Assembly: GCF_036323735.1 (NCBI RefSeq)
Contig: NW_026947367.1
Coordinates: 1,992,501-2,056,500, forward strand
Source: Rattus norvegicus
Lineage: Eukaryota > Chordata > Mammalia > Rodentia > Muridae
DNA: 64,000 bases
Direction of reading: 5' to 3'
Positions 1-12,042 of the stretch are shown piece after piece. Under the pieces are notes generated by a model, which did not search any database, was not told the DNA's origin, and worked only from the letters and a program-made list of their open reading frames with translations. Each line of letters starts with the position of its first letter. The first letter of the stretch is position 1. The translations under genes and the position numbers were made by a program.

Positions 1-393
<393 letters not shown>

Positions 394-394
<1 letters not shown>

Positions 395-2054
395 TATAGC
401 TATGAGCTTAGATGGAATTTTAACATGGGTTCTGGGAAACAAGGTCAAGAAAGTAGAATCCACAAATGACAGTGCCAAATAGACTCTCTCCAGTTCTTAT
501 GAACCTAATGAAGCTGAGGTTTCACTGGACCTCAAGCTATTCCTCATCCTCCACATCCTCCTGAATCTTATGTTTGGCCTGAAGAAAGAATCATGGTAAA
601 ACATCCAAAACCCTCAAGTCTCTTTACTGGAACACAATAAGGTAGATAATCCAAACTGATATCAAATGGGATTAGAGAAGCAGTGAATTCCATAGTCCAT
701 GTTGTCCTTTGCATTGCTGATGTCTGGTAATTTTGGGATGAAGTAAGGATCTGGGTGTTTATCATTTCAAGTAGGTACACCATATTTACATTGTTATACT
801 CATTCTATAGCTAGGCACATTTGTTGCCAAAATCATTGCAGAAAATGGAATTGGAAAACAGAATTTTTGAGTACACATTCAGCAATATTTGCAAAGTCCC
901 ATATTGAGGAATGCACAATAAGAAAGTGAAATACAATTTTCATTCGAATGAAGATCTGTAGGGTAAATACTGACCTTTGGGAAACAGAGAAAACCTACAA
1001 AATTGAACTGTATTTCATGAAATGTACCTGAGAATAAAATTAATATCCAGAAGAATGTCTTCCACTGCGTGTTACAAGAACTTTTCTACCCATTCTCAGC
1101 CCTTGACTAACTTTTTTTCCATTCAGAGCATGTAACCACTAATAAAGCAAAGAGAAGTCTCTAGATTTAGAGAGATGGAGTACATAAAGGTTTCCAATGA
1201 ATCACAGGAGACATACGTGGAAAGGGCAAGCTCAAATCTGGTCAATGTAAGGAAAGCTGTTTAGCAGGGAGGCCATGACATTTCTCAGTAACATCAACAC
1301 GAGGTCCTGCCTGAAAAATCTCTTGTAACCGGGAGAGCTTTATCTTCTTCTTTGATGTCACAAGTGTTGTCATGACTGCATTTCCTCTCAGGTATTCTTT
1401 TAGTACCTCTAGTGTTTAGTAATTGGCATCTAATTCAGAGAAAACAGCTATTTGGGAGTGAGAACAAAGAGGATGATGAGATCAGAAGTGTGGATAAGGA
1501 AGAGGCCCTTCTGTCCTTGTCTAAAAAAAGGAAGAAATATTTGTGCTTGTGAAAGTTCAGTGACTCCTTGCTAGGGGCTGAGTGGTACTGCTGAACAGAC
1601 AGCATTGATCTGAGCCTTCCACATATGGGAATCAGGAGCTGGGGTCCTCTCAGAAGCTTCTGGACTTCTCTGTTCTTATGGTTTCTGGAAGTCAGAGAGT
1701 TTATACCATTCATTTCATTATTCCAAATGCCAAGTAATGGGAAGGGCACAGTTGTTTTCCTGAGAGCACATAGCCTTAATTCTTTTTGACAAGAAGAAAA
1801 AGGCCCTAAGGAAGAAAGGAAGGACTAGTATTATATCCGTAGCTCAGAGTAAACTCCTCCATGCTTTAGATATCTATTGTGCAGTTTGTGTCTGACAGTG
1901 ATATCTGCAAGAGAGAAGTGCTTCTAGTTGAGACATCACCATCTCACTGTTTCCACTATTATATCTCTGACTACCATTTTCTGACAGTGACACATTACAT
2001 TACTGAGTAAACAGCTGTTTTTAGCTGGCATTTTTTTTTAATTTACTTCATATA

Positions 2055-2090
<36 letters not shown>

Positions 2091-2608
2091 CACATATACA
2101 TATACATATACATATATATTACAAATTTTATTTGTTTTATTAAACAAACTAATTTCTATATTCATATTAAAATATTATTTCCTTTAAGAGTTTCCTCCCA
2201 TAAGATCCCGAACTGATCCCTCTCCATTTCTTCTCTCCCTTCACATTTTCGTTAACTGGGAGTCAAACCAAGGGCTTCTACTTCCATTAATGACCAACAA
2301 GGCCTTCCTCTGCTATATATGCAGTTGGATGCATAGGTCTGTCAAAGTACAGTCTTTGAATATTGGTTTAGTACCAGAAAGCTCTGGTTCATTGACTGTT
2401 GTTCTTATGGGGTTAAAAGCCCCTTCTGCTCTTGTTATCCTTTCTCAGAATCTACAAACAAGAGGTCCTTTACAGTTCACTGGATTGCCACTAACATACA
2501 CTTCTTTATTTGACATGATCTAGGTGTGTCTCTCAGGATATACCTATATCTGATTCCTGGCAGAATGCACTTCTTAGCTTCATCACACTTATCTAGTTTT
2601 GGCGGCTG
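394..2608 (+). repeat. Composite array unit 1 (near complete)
   Basis: First copy of a unit that recurs through 37 kb. The head (394-480) has the hallmark of a Gly/Asn-codon-like GGAATTTTAACATGG followed by the phrase 'TGACAGTGCCAAATAGACTC', which recurs at about 2815, 13815, 16475, 20205, 31905 and 35115. The non-L1 body runs to about 2035. From about 2115 to 2608 it is an L1 3'UTR fragment on the minus strand, recognisable by its homology, in reverse complement, with the 3'UTR of the L1 at 45229-45500. An internal TA microsatellite (2050-2115) sits at the L1 poly(A) side. A CRE-like TGATGTCA lies at 1353-1360, but the TATA motif found in other copies reads CTAAAA here. No reading frame is conserved between copies, so the unit is treated as non-coding. 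Confidence 0.85.
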
Positions 2609-2643
<35 letters not shown>

Positions 2644-2672
2644 AACATATATATATGAACATATATATATGA

Positions 2673-2712
<40 letters not shown>
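2609..2712. repeat. (GT)n, (TATATGAACA)n and (TA)n linker
   Basis: A GT tract of about 32 bp is followed by three copies of a decamer TATATGAACA-like repeat and a TA tract. It occupies the linker position between array units 1 and 2. Confidence 0.95.
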
Positions 2713-2714
<2 letters not shown>

Positions 2715-2721
2715 ATGTATT

Positions 2722-4917
2722 TTGGTAGCTCCTACAACTATTTGCTTAGGTGGTTAGGTTGAATGTTAACATGGATTCTGCACAAATAGGTCAAGAACGT
2801 ATAATTTAGAAATGACAATGTCAAATAGATTCCCCCCTGTACTTATGAAGGTATTGAAGTTGAGGATTCACCATTCCTCAAGTCTTTCTTCTCCCTGCCT
2901 ATCCTCCTGTTTCTTATATTTGGTCTTAAGAAACAATCACAGAAACACATCTAAATCTTTAAGTCAGGTCATGAGAATTCAGGAAGGTAGATAGTGTCGT
3001 ACAGATATCAAATAAGACTAGATTACTGAAATGTATAGTCATGTGGTCCTTTGCTTTATTGATGTCTGTTAATCTTTGGATAAAATAAGGATTTGGGAGT
3101 TTATCATTTGAAGTAGGTACACAGTATTTACACTGTTATACTCTCTCTATAGCTGGGGCCCATTTGTTGCCAAAAACATAGCAGAAAATAGAATTCGAAA
3201 CATAATTTTTGAGTACATATTCAGGAATATTTATAAAGTCACCTATCAAAGAATGTACAATAAAACAGAGAAATACAATATTCCTTCATCTAAAGGTCTG
3301 GAAGGAAAATACTGGCCTTTACAAGAGAGAGAAAACCTAGAAAATTGAACGGTATGTCACAGGTTTGGACCTGGGAATAAAAATATTATCCAGAAGAATC
3401 TTCTCTTCTCCACGTTCCTAGATCATTTCTACCCATGCCAGGACCCTGAATAACTTTCTCCATTCAGAGCATGTAAACACTGTTGAAGCGAAGAGAAGTC
3501 TCTAGCTTTCGAGAGATAGAGTACATAAAGGTTTTTCCTGTGTCACAGGAGACATACCTGGAAAAGGCACTCTCACATCTGGTCAGTGTAAAGAAAGCTG
3601 TTTGTAGGTAGGCCATGGCGGTTCTCAGTGATATCATCATTAGGCCTTCCATGAAAAATCTCTTGTATCCTGGAGAGCCCTATTTTCTCCTGTGTTGTCA
3701 CAAATGTTGTCGTGTCTGCAAATGCCTCTTGTATATTCATTCAGTATAATATAGGGTTTACTAATTGGCCTCTAGTTCAGAGGAAACATCAATTTGGGAT
3801 TGAGACCAAAGAAAATGTAAAGCTCAAAGATGTTGAGAACGAAGATGGCCTTCTGTCTTGGTATAAAAAAAAGGAAGAAATATGGCAACCCTGGGGAATG
3901 TCATTGAGTCCTTGGTAGGTGTCGAGTAGGTAAGTTGAAGAGATAGAATTGATCTGAACCTTCCACACCTGGAATCAGGAGCTCAGAGCCTGTCAGAAGC
4001 ATCTGGACTTCCCTGCTTCTAGTGGATCCTGTAAGTCAGAGAGTTTATATCATTAATATCTTTATCCGAAAGGGCAGGTGTTTGGAAGGGCACTGTTCTT
4101 TCCTTAGAGCTCATGGCTCTTATTTTTTTTTGCCCAGAAGAAATAGGTCCTAAGGAAGAAGTTAATGACAAGTATTGTGTCCACAGCTCAGAATAAACTC
4201 CTTGATTATTTGGATACCTATCGTACAGTTTGTGTCTGATACCAGTGTTTAGGAGAGAGACATGTTTTTATTTCATCATATCAGTCTTTCCACTAGTAGT
4301 ACTCTGACTTTCTTTGCCTGATAGTGACCCTTAATATTTCTCAGTCAATGTGTGTGAATAGATGGCAGTCTTATATTTACCTTATTTTTTTTTGCTTTTT
4401 AGCAATTTTTTTGCTTTATTAATTTGATTTTTCCATATTTACATTTCAAATATTTTTGCCTTTCCCAGTTTCCTGCCTATAAGATCCCTAAACAGTCCCC
4501 CTACCTTTCTTGTATAATCCCCCTTACTGCCCTTTGACATTCCCTTGATTTGGTAATGAAACCTAGTTTAGACCAAGGGAATCTCCTTCCATTGGTGGCC
4601 AATAAGGCCATTCTCTGCTACATATGCAATTGTAGCCATAGGTCTATCCAAGAACAATCTTTGAATATTCGTATAGTACCAGGGAACTCTGGTTCGTTGG
4701 CATTGTTTTTCTTATCAGATTGAAAGCTCCTTCAGCTCTTGTCATTCTTTCTCAAAATCTACCAACAAGACATCTGTTTTTCAGTTCACTGGTTGGCCAC
4801 TACTATTCACTTCTGTATTTGACATGCTCTAGCTGTGTCTCTCAGGAAAGACTTATATCCCTTTCTTCTAATCATGCAATTCTATGCTTCATCATTTTTA
4901 TCTAGTTTTGTTGGTGA
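2722..4917 (+). repeat. Composite array unit 2 (complete)
   Basis: Starts with the head motif GGTAGCTCCTACAACT and proceeds collinearly with unit 1. The CRE-like position (about 3692) has changed to TGTTGTCAC, while a TATAAA-type motif is present near 3860. The minus-strand L1 3'UTR fragment covers about 4385-4917 and ends at the conserved TTATCTAGTTTTG. The usual microsatellite linker is absent because foreign DNA starts at 4918. Confidence 0.87.
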
Positions 4918-5235
4918 AGCAGTTTGTATAAGGCACTTTGGTGGAGATGGGGGACATCTTTGTCTGTCTTTGTGAGTGGACATAGCTTTCTCCCATGTTT
5001 TGCAGCTGGCGAAGGTATTAAAGTCACATGTGGAGAGGGGGCAGGACTTAATCTATTTGTGGAATATGAGAAATCATTGAGATTACCTTTAAAAGTAGAA
5101 ATTTTACAGCCCTCTTTGTCTGATGGGACCTGTTGTACCTCACCTTGACAATAGATGTCTTCTCCAAAACATTTGGAGGAGAATTGAAAAGACTGGAAAC
5201 CTGTAGGATAGGGAATGAACATTTGAAACTCCTTT
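4918..5235. other. Unassigned 0.3-kb segment between array unit 2 and an L1
   Basis: It matches neither the array unit nor the 5'UTR of the other L1 in this window. A plus-strand open frame of 74 codons runs 4924-5148, and a minus-strand one of 106 codons runs 5222-4902; both are compatible with chance. It may be extra 5' sequence carried by the L1, or the remnant of an older insertion. I cannot identify it. Confidence 0.4.
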
Positions 5236-5536
5236 GGAAACTCTGTCGGACAGATAACTGATCACCCAGAAGACTGGGCTGTACTTAGACTTCAGGGATG
5301 GAGAGACTGCCACTTCTCCCCACCTGTGCCCACATCCCTAGCCCAAGAGGAAACTGCATAGTGCCGCTGGACACATGAATATAGGAGCAGTCAAGCTGTA
5401 GGAGTCCTGTAGTACAAATGGCATATGGATCAGAACTGGTCCAAACAATATCCTACACACAAATCTTCTGTGGGGTGGGGAACACTTAGACCATCAGAAG
5501 GGCAGAAACTCCTGAGAACTCTGCTCACATTCCTGA

Positions 5537-5569
<33 letters not shown>

Positions 5570-6413
5570 ACCTAGCTCCATCTGGGCCTCCTGTTCATAG
5601 TGACCTAGTAGACATTTCTGGTTGCAACTCTCATTGAGAGCTGAATGGCTGCCCAAGAAGCAACTTCAGGTCTGAGACCAGAGGTGAATACAACTATTCT
5701 GCACTAAGTGACCTGACTAGTGGATTCAGGACATGCAAAAGCAGAACTCCTCTGGGACCAGGCACTTCCAGTTTCTAGCTGGCTCCTGAACCTTGCTGAT
5801 CCTGGCCCAGAGCTCCCTGCTCCTAGACGATGTGGGAGAGAGAGCTGATCACCCAGGAGTCTGGGCAATAATGAGCATACAAGGCACAGAGACCGCAACT
5901 TCTGCCCACCATTACCCATATCTCTGGCCCAAGGCAAAACAGCATAGTGCCTCTGGACCCAGGAATATAGGAGGATTAAAAGTGCAGGAGCACCATGTTC
6001 CAGACTGTGCCTGGATCTGAACAGAACTGATTAAACAGCTCCCTGCACACAAATCCTGAAGGTGGAAGAACTAGAACTTCAGAGGAGCGGGCATTCCTGG
6101 GAAACCAGAGGAGACTACTCTCTGCCCAGATTCCTGACTCAATAGGAAAACACCTTGTGCCTTCTGTCCTCCCTCCCCCCGACAGAAGGATATAAGAGAA
6201 ATATGTGAAGTTCCTTCTGGTTCCAGCCCACAGGGACAGCTGAAAGCCAGTGGACAGGAAAAACTGCATGCATGAGGTAAGAATACTCTGTTCCCATAAC
6301 TGGGTAAAAACAAAATAGGAAAACATGTCTACAGCAGTCCTGACACATGAGCCTACAGGACGGTCAAGCCACTGTCAGAAAGAGTAAGACACGCTAACTC
6401 CAGAGACAACCTG
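5236..6413 (+). mobile_element. L1 5'UTR with two tandem promoter monomers
   Basis: Two homologous blocks begin near 5246 and 5833, about 586 bp apart. Each contains a version of CTGATCACCCAG followed by a 'cccacat/cccatat-ccct-gcccaag' segment and the later 'attcctgac...cacct' segment. The first block has a 31-base A run (5538-5568) exactly where the second has a short AATAGGAAAA, so it is a local expansion inside the monomer. Tandem ~600-bp 5'UTR monomers acting as internal promoters are known for rat L1. The single-monomer version is seen in the L1 at 39290. Confidence 0.8.
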
Positions 6414-7515
6414 ATGGCTAGAGGCAATAACAGGAATTCAAACAACAGAAATCAAGACTATTTGGGCTCATCAGAGTCCAAATCTCCCAACAATGCAAAC
6501 ACTGGATATCCAAACACACCAGAAAAGCAAGATCTAGATTTAAGTTCACATTTTATCATGATCATGGAGGATGTTAAGGAGGTCATAATTAACTCCCTTA
6601 AGAAAATACAGGACAACAGAAAATTCAGAAGTAAACAAGTAGAATCCCAGAAAGAGGGAACACAAAACTACCTTAAAGAACTAATGAAAAAAAAAAAAAA
6701 AAACAGGAGAAGAAAATGAACAAAAAATCCAGGAGTTAAAAATGGAAAAGAAACTATAAGGTAAGCACAAAGGAAGACAACCTTGGAGATGGAAAACCTA
6801 AAAAAGAGACCAGGAGTCATAGATCTGAGCGTCACCAACAGGATAAAAGAGATGGAAGACATAATCTAAGGAGCAGAAGATTCCTTAGAAAACATTGACA
6901 CAACTGTCAAAGATAATGTAAAAAAGAAAAAAAAAAAACTCCTAGCCCAAAACATACAGGAAATCAAGGATACAGCAAGAAGATCAAACCTAAGGATAAC
7001 AGGTATAGAAGAGCGTGAAGACTGCTAACATCAAGGGACAGTAATATCTTCAACAAAATTATAGAATAAAACTTCCCTAATCCGAAGAAAGAGATGCCCA
7101 TAAACATACACAAAGCCTACAGAACTACAAATAGACTGGACCAGAAAAGGAAACCCTCCCATCACATAATAGTAAAAACAGTAAATACACAAAACAAATA
7201 AAAATATTAAAAGCAGTAAGTATATGTATAAATAACATATAAAGGCAAACCTATCAGAATTACGCCAGAATTTTCACTAGAGACTATGAAAGCTGGAAGA
7301 TCCTGGACAGATATCATACAGACCCTAAGAGAACAGAAACGCCTTCCTAGGCTACTTTATCCAGCAAAATTCTCAATTAACAAGATGGAGAAACCAAGAT
7401 ATTCCATGACAAACCCAAATTTACACAATATCTTTCTAAATATCCAGTAATTCCAAGGACACTAACTGGAAAATCCCCAAAAAGGAGGCAAGTAAAATCA
7501 TAAAGCAAGAATTAA
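6414..7515 (+). pseudogene. L1 ORF1 pseudogene
   Basis: Remnant of the L1 ORF1 RNA-binding/chaperone protein gene. The ATG at 6414 begins a protein starting MARGNNRNSNNRNQDY, the usual basic N-terminus. The first frame stays open for 101 codons and collapses into Lys/Arg at an A16-18 run near 6684-6703, where a length change shifts the frame. Further frameshifts and stops follow. The conserved C-terminal portion is recognisable by comparison with 40860-41140 (for example TTCCATGACAAA near 7401). The element therefore cannot make ORF1 protein. ORF2 follows after about 60 bp. Confidence 0.85.
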
Positions 7516-7573
7516 TCTTTTCACAACAAAATAAAGAGAAGGGAAGCACACAAACATTAACTATCCTCCAATT

Positions 7574-10478
7574 ATGAAAATAAGAGAAAGTGATCATCGC
7601 TATTCCTTAATATCTCTCAACATCAATGGACTCAATTCCCCACTAAAAATACACAGATTGACACACTGGATATGTAATGCGGACACAGCATTTTGCACTA
7701 CAGGAAACACACTTCAGAGACAAAAAGAGACACTACCTCAGAGTAAAAGGATGGGAAAATAATTTCCAAGCAAAATTTCGCAAGAAACAAGCTGGAGTGG
7801 CCATTCTAATATCATATAAAATCGACTTTCAATGAAATGTCATCAAAAACCATAAGGAAGGACACTTCATATTCATCAAAGCAAAAATCCACAAAGATGA
7901 GCTCGAAAACTAAAATATCTATGCGCCAAATACAAGGGCACCTACATAGAAACCTTACTAAAGCTCAAAGAACATATGGCACTGGAAATAATAATAGCAG
8001 GGGATTTCAACTCCCTACTCTCATCACGAGACAGATCATGGAAAGAGAAATTAAACAGAGACATAGTCAGACTAACAGAAGTTATAAACCAAATGGTCTT
8101 AACAGATACTTTAGAAAATTCTATCATAAAACAAAAGGATATAACTTCTTCTCACCAGTTCATGGCATTTTCTCCAAATTTTATCATATAATCAGTCAAA
8201 AAGCAGGCCTCAAATGATACAGAACGATAGAAATAATCCAATGCATTCTATGAGACCACCATGGGCTAAGTCTGTTCTTCAATAACAATGAGGAGAGCAC
8301 ACCCACATATACATGAAAGTTGAACAATGCTCTACTCAATAATAACTTTGTCAAGGAAGAAATGAAGAAAGAAATTAAAGACTTCTTAGAATTTAATGAA
8401 AATGAAAGTACAATATACCCAAAATTTTGGAACACAATGAAAGCTGTGCTAAAAGGAAAACTCATACCTCTGAATGCCTGCAGAAAGAAACTGTAGAGAG
8501 CATACAAGAGCAGCTTGACAGTACACCTAAATCCTTTAGAACAAAAAGAACCAAATACATGCAGGAGTAGTAGAAGGCAGGAAATAATCAAACTCAGAGG
8601 TGAAATCAACCAAGTAGAAAAATGGGGATCATACAAAGAATGAACAGATCTAAAAGCTGGATCTTTAAGAAAATCAACTGATTACATTAACCCATAGCCA
8701 GACTAATCAGAGGGCACACAGAGTGTGTCCAAATTTACAAAATAAGAAATGAAGAGGGAGACAAAACAGCAGAATTAGAACAAATTAAAAAAGTCATCAG
8801 ATCATCCTACAAAATCCTAATTTCAACAAAATTTGAAAATCTGGAGAAAAGGACAATTTTCTTGTTGAATGTCAGGTACCAAAGCTAAACCAGGAACAGA
8901 AAAACCATTTAAACAACCAGTAACTTCTATAGAAATAGAAGAAATCAATAAACGCCTCCCAATCAAAAAGAGTCCAGGATCAGATGGATTTAGTGAAGAA
9001 ATCTATCCAAAATTCATAGAAAATTTCATACTAGTACTTTGCAAACTATTCCACAAAAATGAAGCAGTGCACTACCTAATTCCTTTCATGAAGCCACAAT
9101 TACTCTTATCCCTAAACCACACAAAGGCCCAGCAAAGAAAGAAAACTTCAGACCAATTTCCCTTATGAATATCGATGCAAAAATACTCTATAAGTCTTGC
9201 AAACTGAATCCAAGAACACATCAAAATAATCATCCATCATGATCAAGTAGGTTTTATCCCAGGCATGCAGGGATGATTTTGTATATGGAAACCATCAACG
9301 TAATCCATTATGTAATCACACTCAAAGATAAAAACCCAATGATCGTTTCATTAGATGCTGAGAAGGCATTTGATAAAATTCAACACCCTTTCATGATAAA
9401 GGTCCTGGAAAGTACAGGAATTTAAGGCCCATTCCTAAACATATACAGCAAATCCATAGCTAACATTAAACTAAGTGGAGAGAAACTTAAAGCAATCACA
9501 CTGAAAACATGGAGTAGATAGGCTGCCCACTCTCTCACAACTTATTCAATATGGTTCTAGACATCTTAGCCAGAGCAAGCATACACTAAAGGAGTCTGCT
9601 TAGATTGGATTGGAAAGGAGGAATTCAAAATAGCACTGTTTTAGACGATATGAAAGTATACTGAGAGACCTCAAAAGTACCACCAGAGATTTACTAAGCC
9701 TGATAAACAATATCAGCAAAGTGGCTGGGTATAAATATAACACTGAACAAAAGCTAAACAAGTGGAGAAAGAAACTAGGGATACGACGCCCTTCACAATA
9801 CCCCTAAATAATACAAAATAACTTGGGTGACTTTATCCAAGCAAGTAAATATATGAGCATATGAGCAGAACTTCAAGTCTCTGAAGAAACTGAAGGAGAT
9901 TTCAGAAGATGGAAAGATCTTCCATGCTCATGGACTGGCAGGATTAATACAGTAAAAATGGCCATAATACCAAAAGCAACCTACGGATTCATTCCTATCC
10001 CCATCAAATTTCCAATCCAATTCTTTAGAGTTAGACAGAACAATTCATAAATTCATCTGGAATAAGAAAAACTCAGAATAGCTAAAACTCTCCTCAACAA
10101 TAAAAGGACTTCCTTGGGAATCACTATCCCTGAACTTAAGCAGTATTACAGAGCAACAGTGATAAAAACTGTGTGGCATTGAGACAGAGGCAGGCAAATA
10201 AAACAGTGAAACTGAACTAAAGACCAGAAATGAACCCATACACCCATGGTCACTTAATTTTTGAGAAAAAGACAAAACCATCCAATGGAAAAAAAGATAG
10301 CATTTTCAGCATATGGTGCTGGTTCAACTGGAGGTCATTATGTAGAAGAAGGCAAATTGATCCATTCTTACTGCCTTGTAGAAACCTTTAGTCCAACTGG
10401 ATCAAGTACCACCACATTAAACCAGATACACTCAAACTAATAGAAGAAAAGTGGGGAAGCATCATGAACATCTGGTTT
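7574..10478 (+). pseudogene. L1 ORF2 pseudogene (endonuclease-reverse transcriptase), 3' end missing
   Basis: The ATG at 7574 opens a frame reading ...HRYSLISLNINGLNSP, the conserved start of the ORF2 endonuclease domain. Stops and frameshifts break it every 50-150 codons. Later recognisable parts are the endonuclease GDFNSLLSS motif near 8000, the 'KSPGSDGF' region near 8965 and the RT segment near 9340-9400 ('ISLDAEKAFDKIQHP'-like). The match to the L1 at 44150 stops at about 10478, about 850 bp before the ORF2 stop. There is no 3'UTR or poly(A), and the sequence passes straight into an array-type minus-strand L1 fragment. The 3' end was therefore lost by rearrangement. Confidence 0.88.
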
Positions 10479-11152
10479 TCCACTAGCACTCACTTCTGTA
10501 TTTAACATGCTCTAACTGTGTCTCTCTGGAACGTTCTTTCTCCAGTTCTTGGCAGCATGCACCTCTTAGCTTCACCAATCTTATGTAGTTTTCCTCTTTG
10601 GCTGTTCAGTTGGTTAAAATTTTATTTTTCCTTTTATAAAAATGGAATATTTTGTTTAATTTCAAATATTATTCACTTTTCTAGTTTTCCAGTCATAAGA
10701 CTCCTATCCTTTCCCCAACCAGTTCTTCTATAAAGGTGTTCCCCTCACCAACCACTCACTTTCGCAGCACCCGTGACATTCCCCTACACTGGGGGTTCCA
10801 GCTATGGTAGGCCTAAGAGCCTCTCCTTCCATTGATATCCAACAAAGCCATCCTCTACTACATATACATTTGAAGCCATAGTTCTGTCCATGTACAGTCT
10901 TTGAATATTGGTTTAGTACCAGAAAGCTATGGGTCGTTGGCATTGTTGTTATGGGCTTGAAAGCCCATTCAGTCCTGGTAATCCTTTCTCCAAATTTACA
11001 AACAAGAGGTTTGTTTGCATTCCACTGGTGTGCCAATAACCTTCACATCTGTAATTGGCATGGTCTACCTGGGTCTCTCAGGAAAGATCTATATCCATTT
11101 CCTGGCAGCATGCACTTCTTAGCGTCATCAATCTTATGTAGTTTTGTGGCAG
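10479..11152 (-). mobile_element. Two successive minus-strand L1 3'UTR fragments of array type
   Basis: 10479-10594 is only the distal ~115 bp of the array-type L1 fragment, from the CACTTCTGTATTTAACATG phrase to TTATGTAGTTTT. A second, nearly complete copy then starts near 10610 and runs to 11152. The ~1.65-kb non-L1 part of the unit is missing between them. This looks like the remains of one or two array units after L1 insertion and deletion. Confidence 0.78.
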
Positions 11153-11164
11153 ATCTATCTATCC

Positions 11165-11211
<47 letters not shown>

Positions 11212-11402
11212 ATCTATCTATCTATCTACCTCTATATCTGTCTCTTCTTATCTATATCTATATCTTTATGTATATCTTTATCTATATTTATATTTATATA
11301 TCTTTATCTATATCTATATCCATATCAATATCTATATATATCTATATATCTAAATATATATATATATAACTATCTAAATATATATATAAATATATGTATG
11401 TA

Positions 11403-11443
<41 letters not shown>

Positions 11444-11457
11444 GTGTATATGTATAT
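11153..11457. repeat. (ATCT)n grading into (TATATCTA)n and (TA)n
   Basis: The perfect tetramer ATCT (about 11153-11235) decays into mixed ATCT/ATAT and finally TA/TG tracts. It occupies the same linker position as the TA microsatellites between other units. Confidence 0.95.
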
Positions 11458-11938
11458 ATTTGGTGGCTCCTACAGCTATGTGGTTTGGTGGAATTTTAGG
11501 ATGGATTCTGTAGAACAAGGTCAAAAATGTAGAAATGCCAATCAAATTCCTTCCTGTTATTATGGACCTATTGAAGTTGAGGTTTCTCTGGACATCAAGC
11601 CATTCCTCTTTCTGTCCATCCTTCTGAGTCTTCTGTTTCACCTGAGAAAGAATAGTGGTAAAACCTCCTAAACCCTTTTGTCTGGCCCTGGGAACACAGG
11701 AAGGTACATGTTTTAGAACTGATATCTAATAGGAGTAGAGATCTGCCTTCTATAGTACATGATGGCCTGTGCTTTACTGATGTCTCATAGTTTTTGGATA
11801 AAATAAGGATTTGGGAGTATTATTTGAAGTAGGAACACAATATTGACAGTTATATTCACTCTATAACTGGTCACGCTTTGTTGCTAATTTATTGCAAAAA
11901 ATGAAATTGCAAAACGGAATTATTGAGTACACATTCAG

Positions 11939-11986
<48 letters not shown>

Positions 11987-12001
11987 TGTCTTCTACAACT
12001 A

Positions 12002-12042
<41 letters not shown>

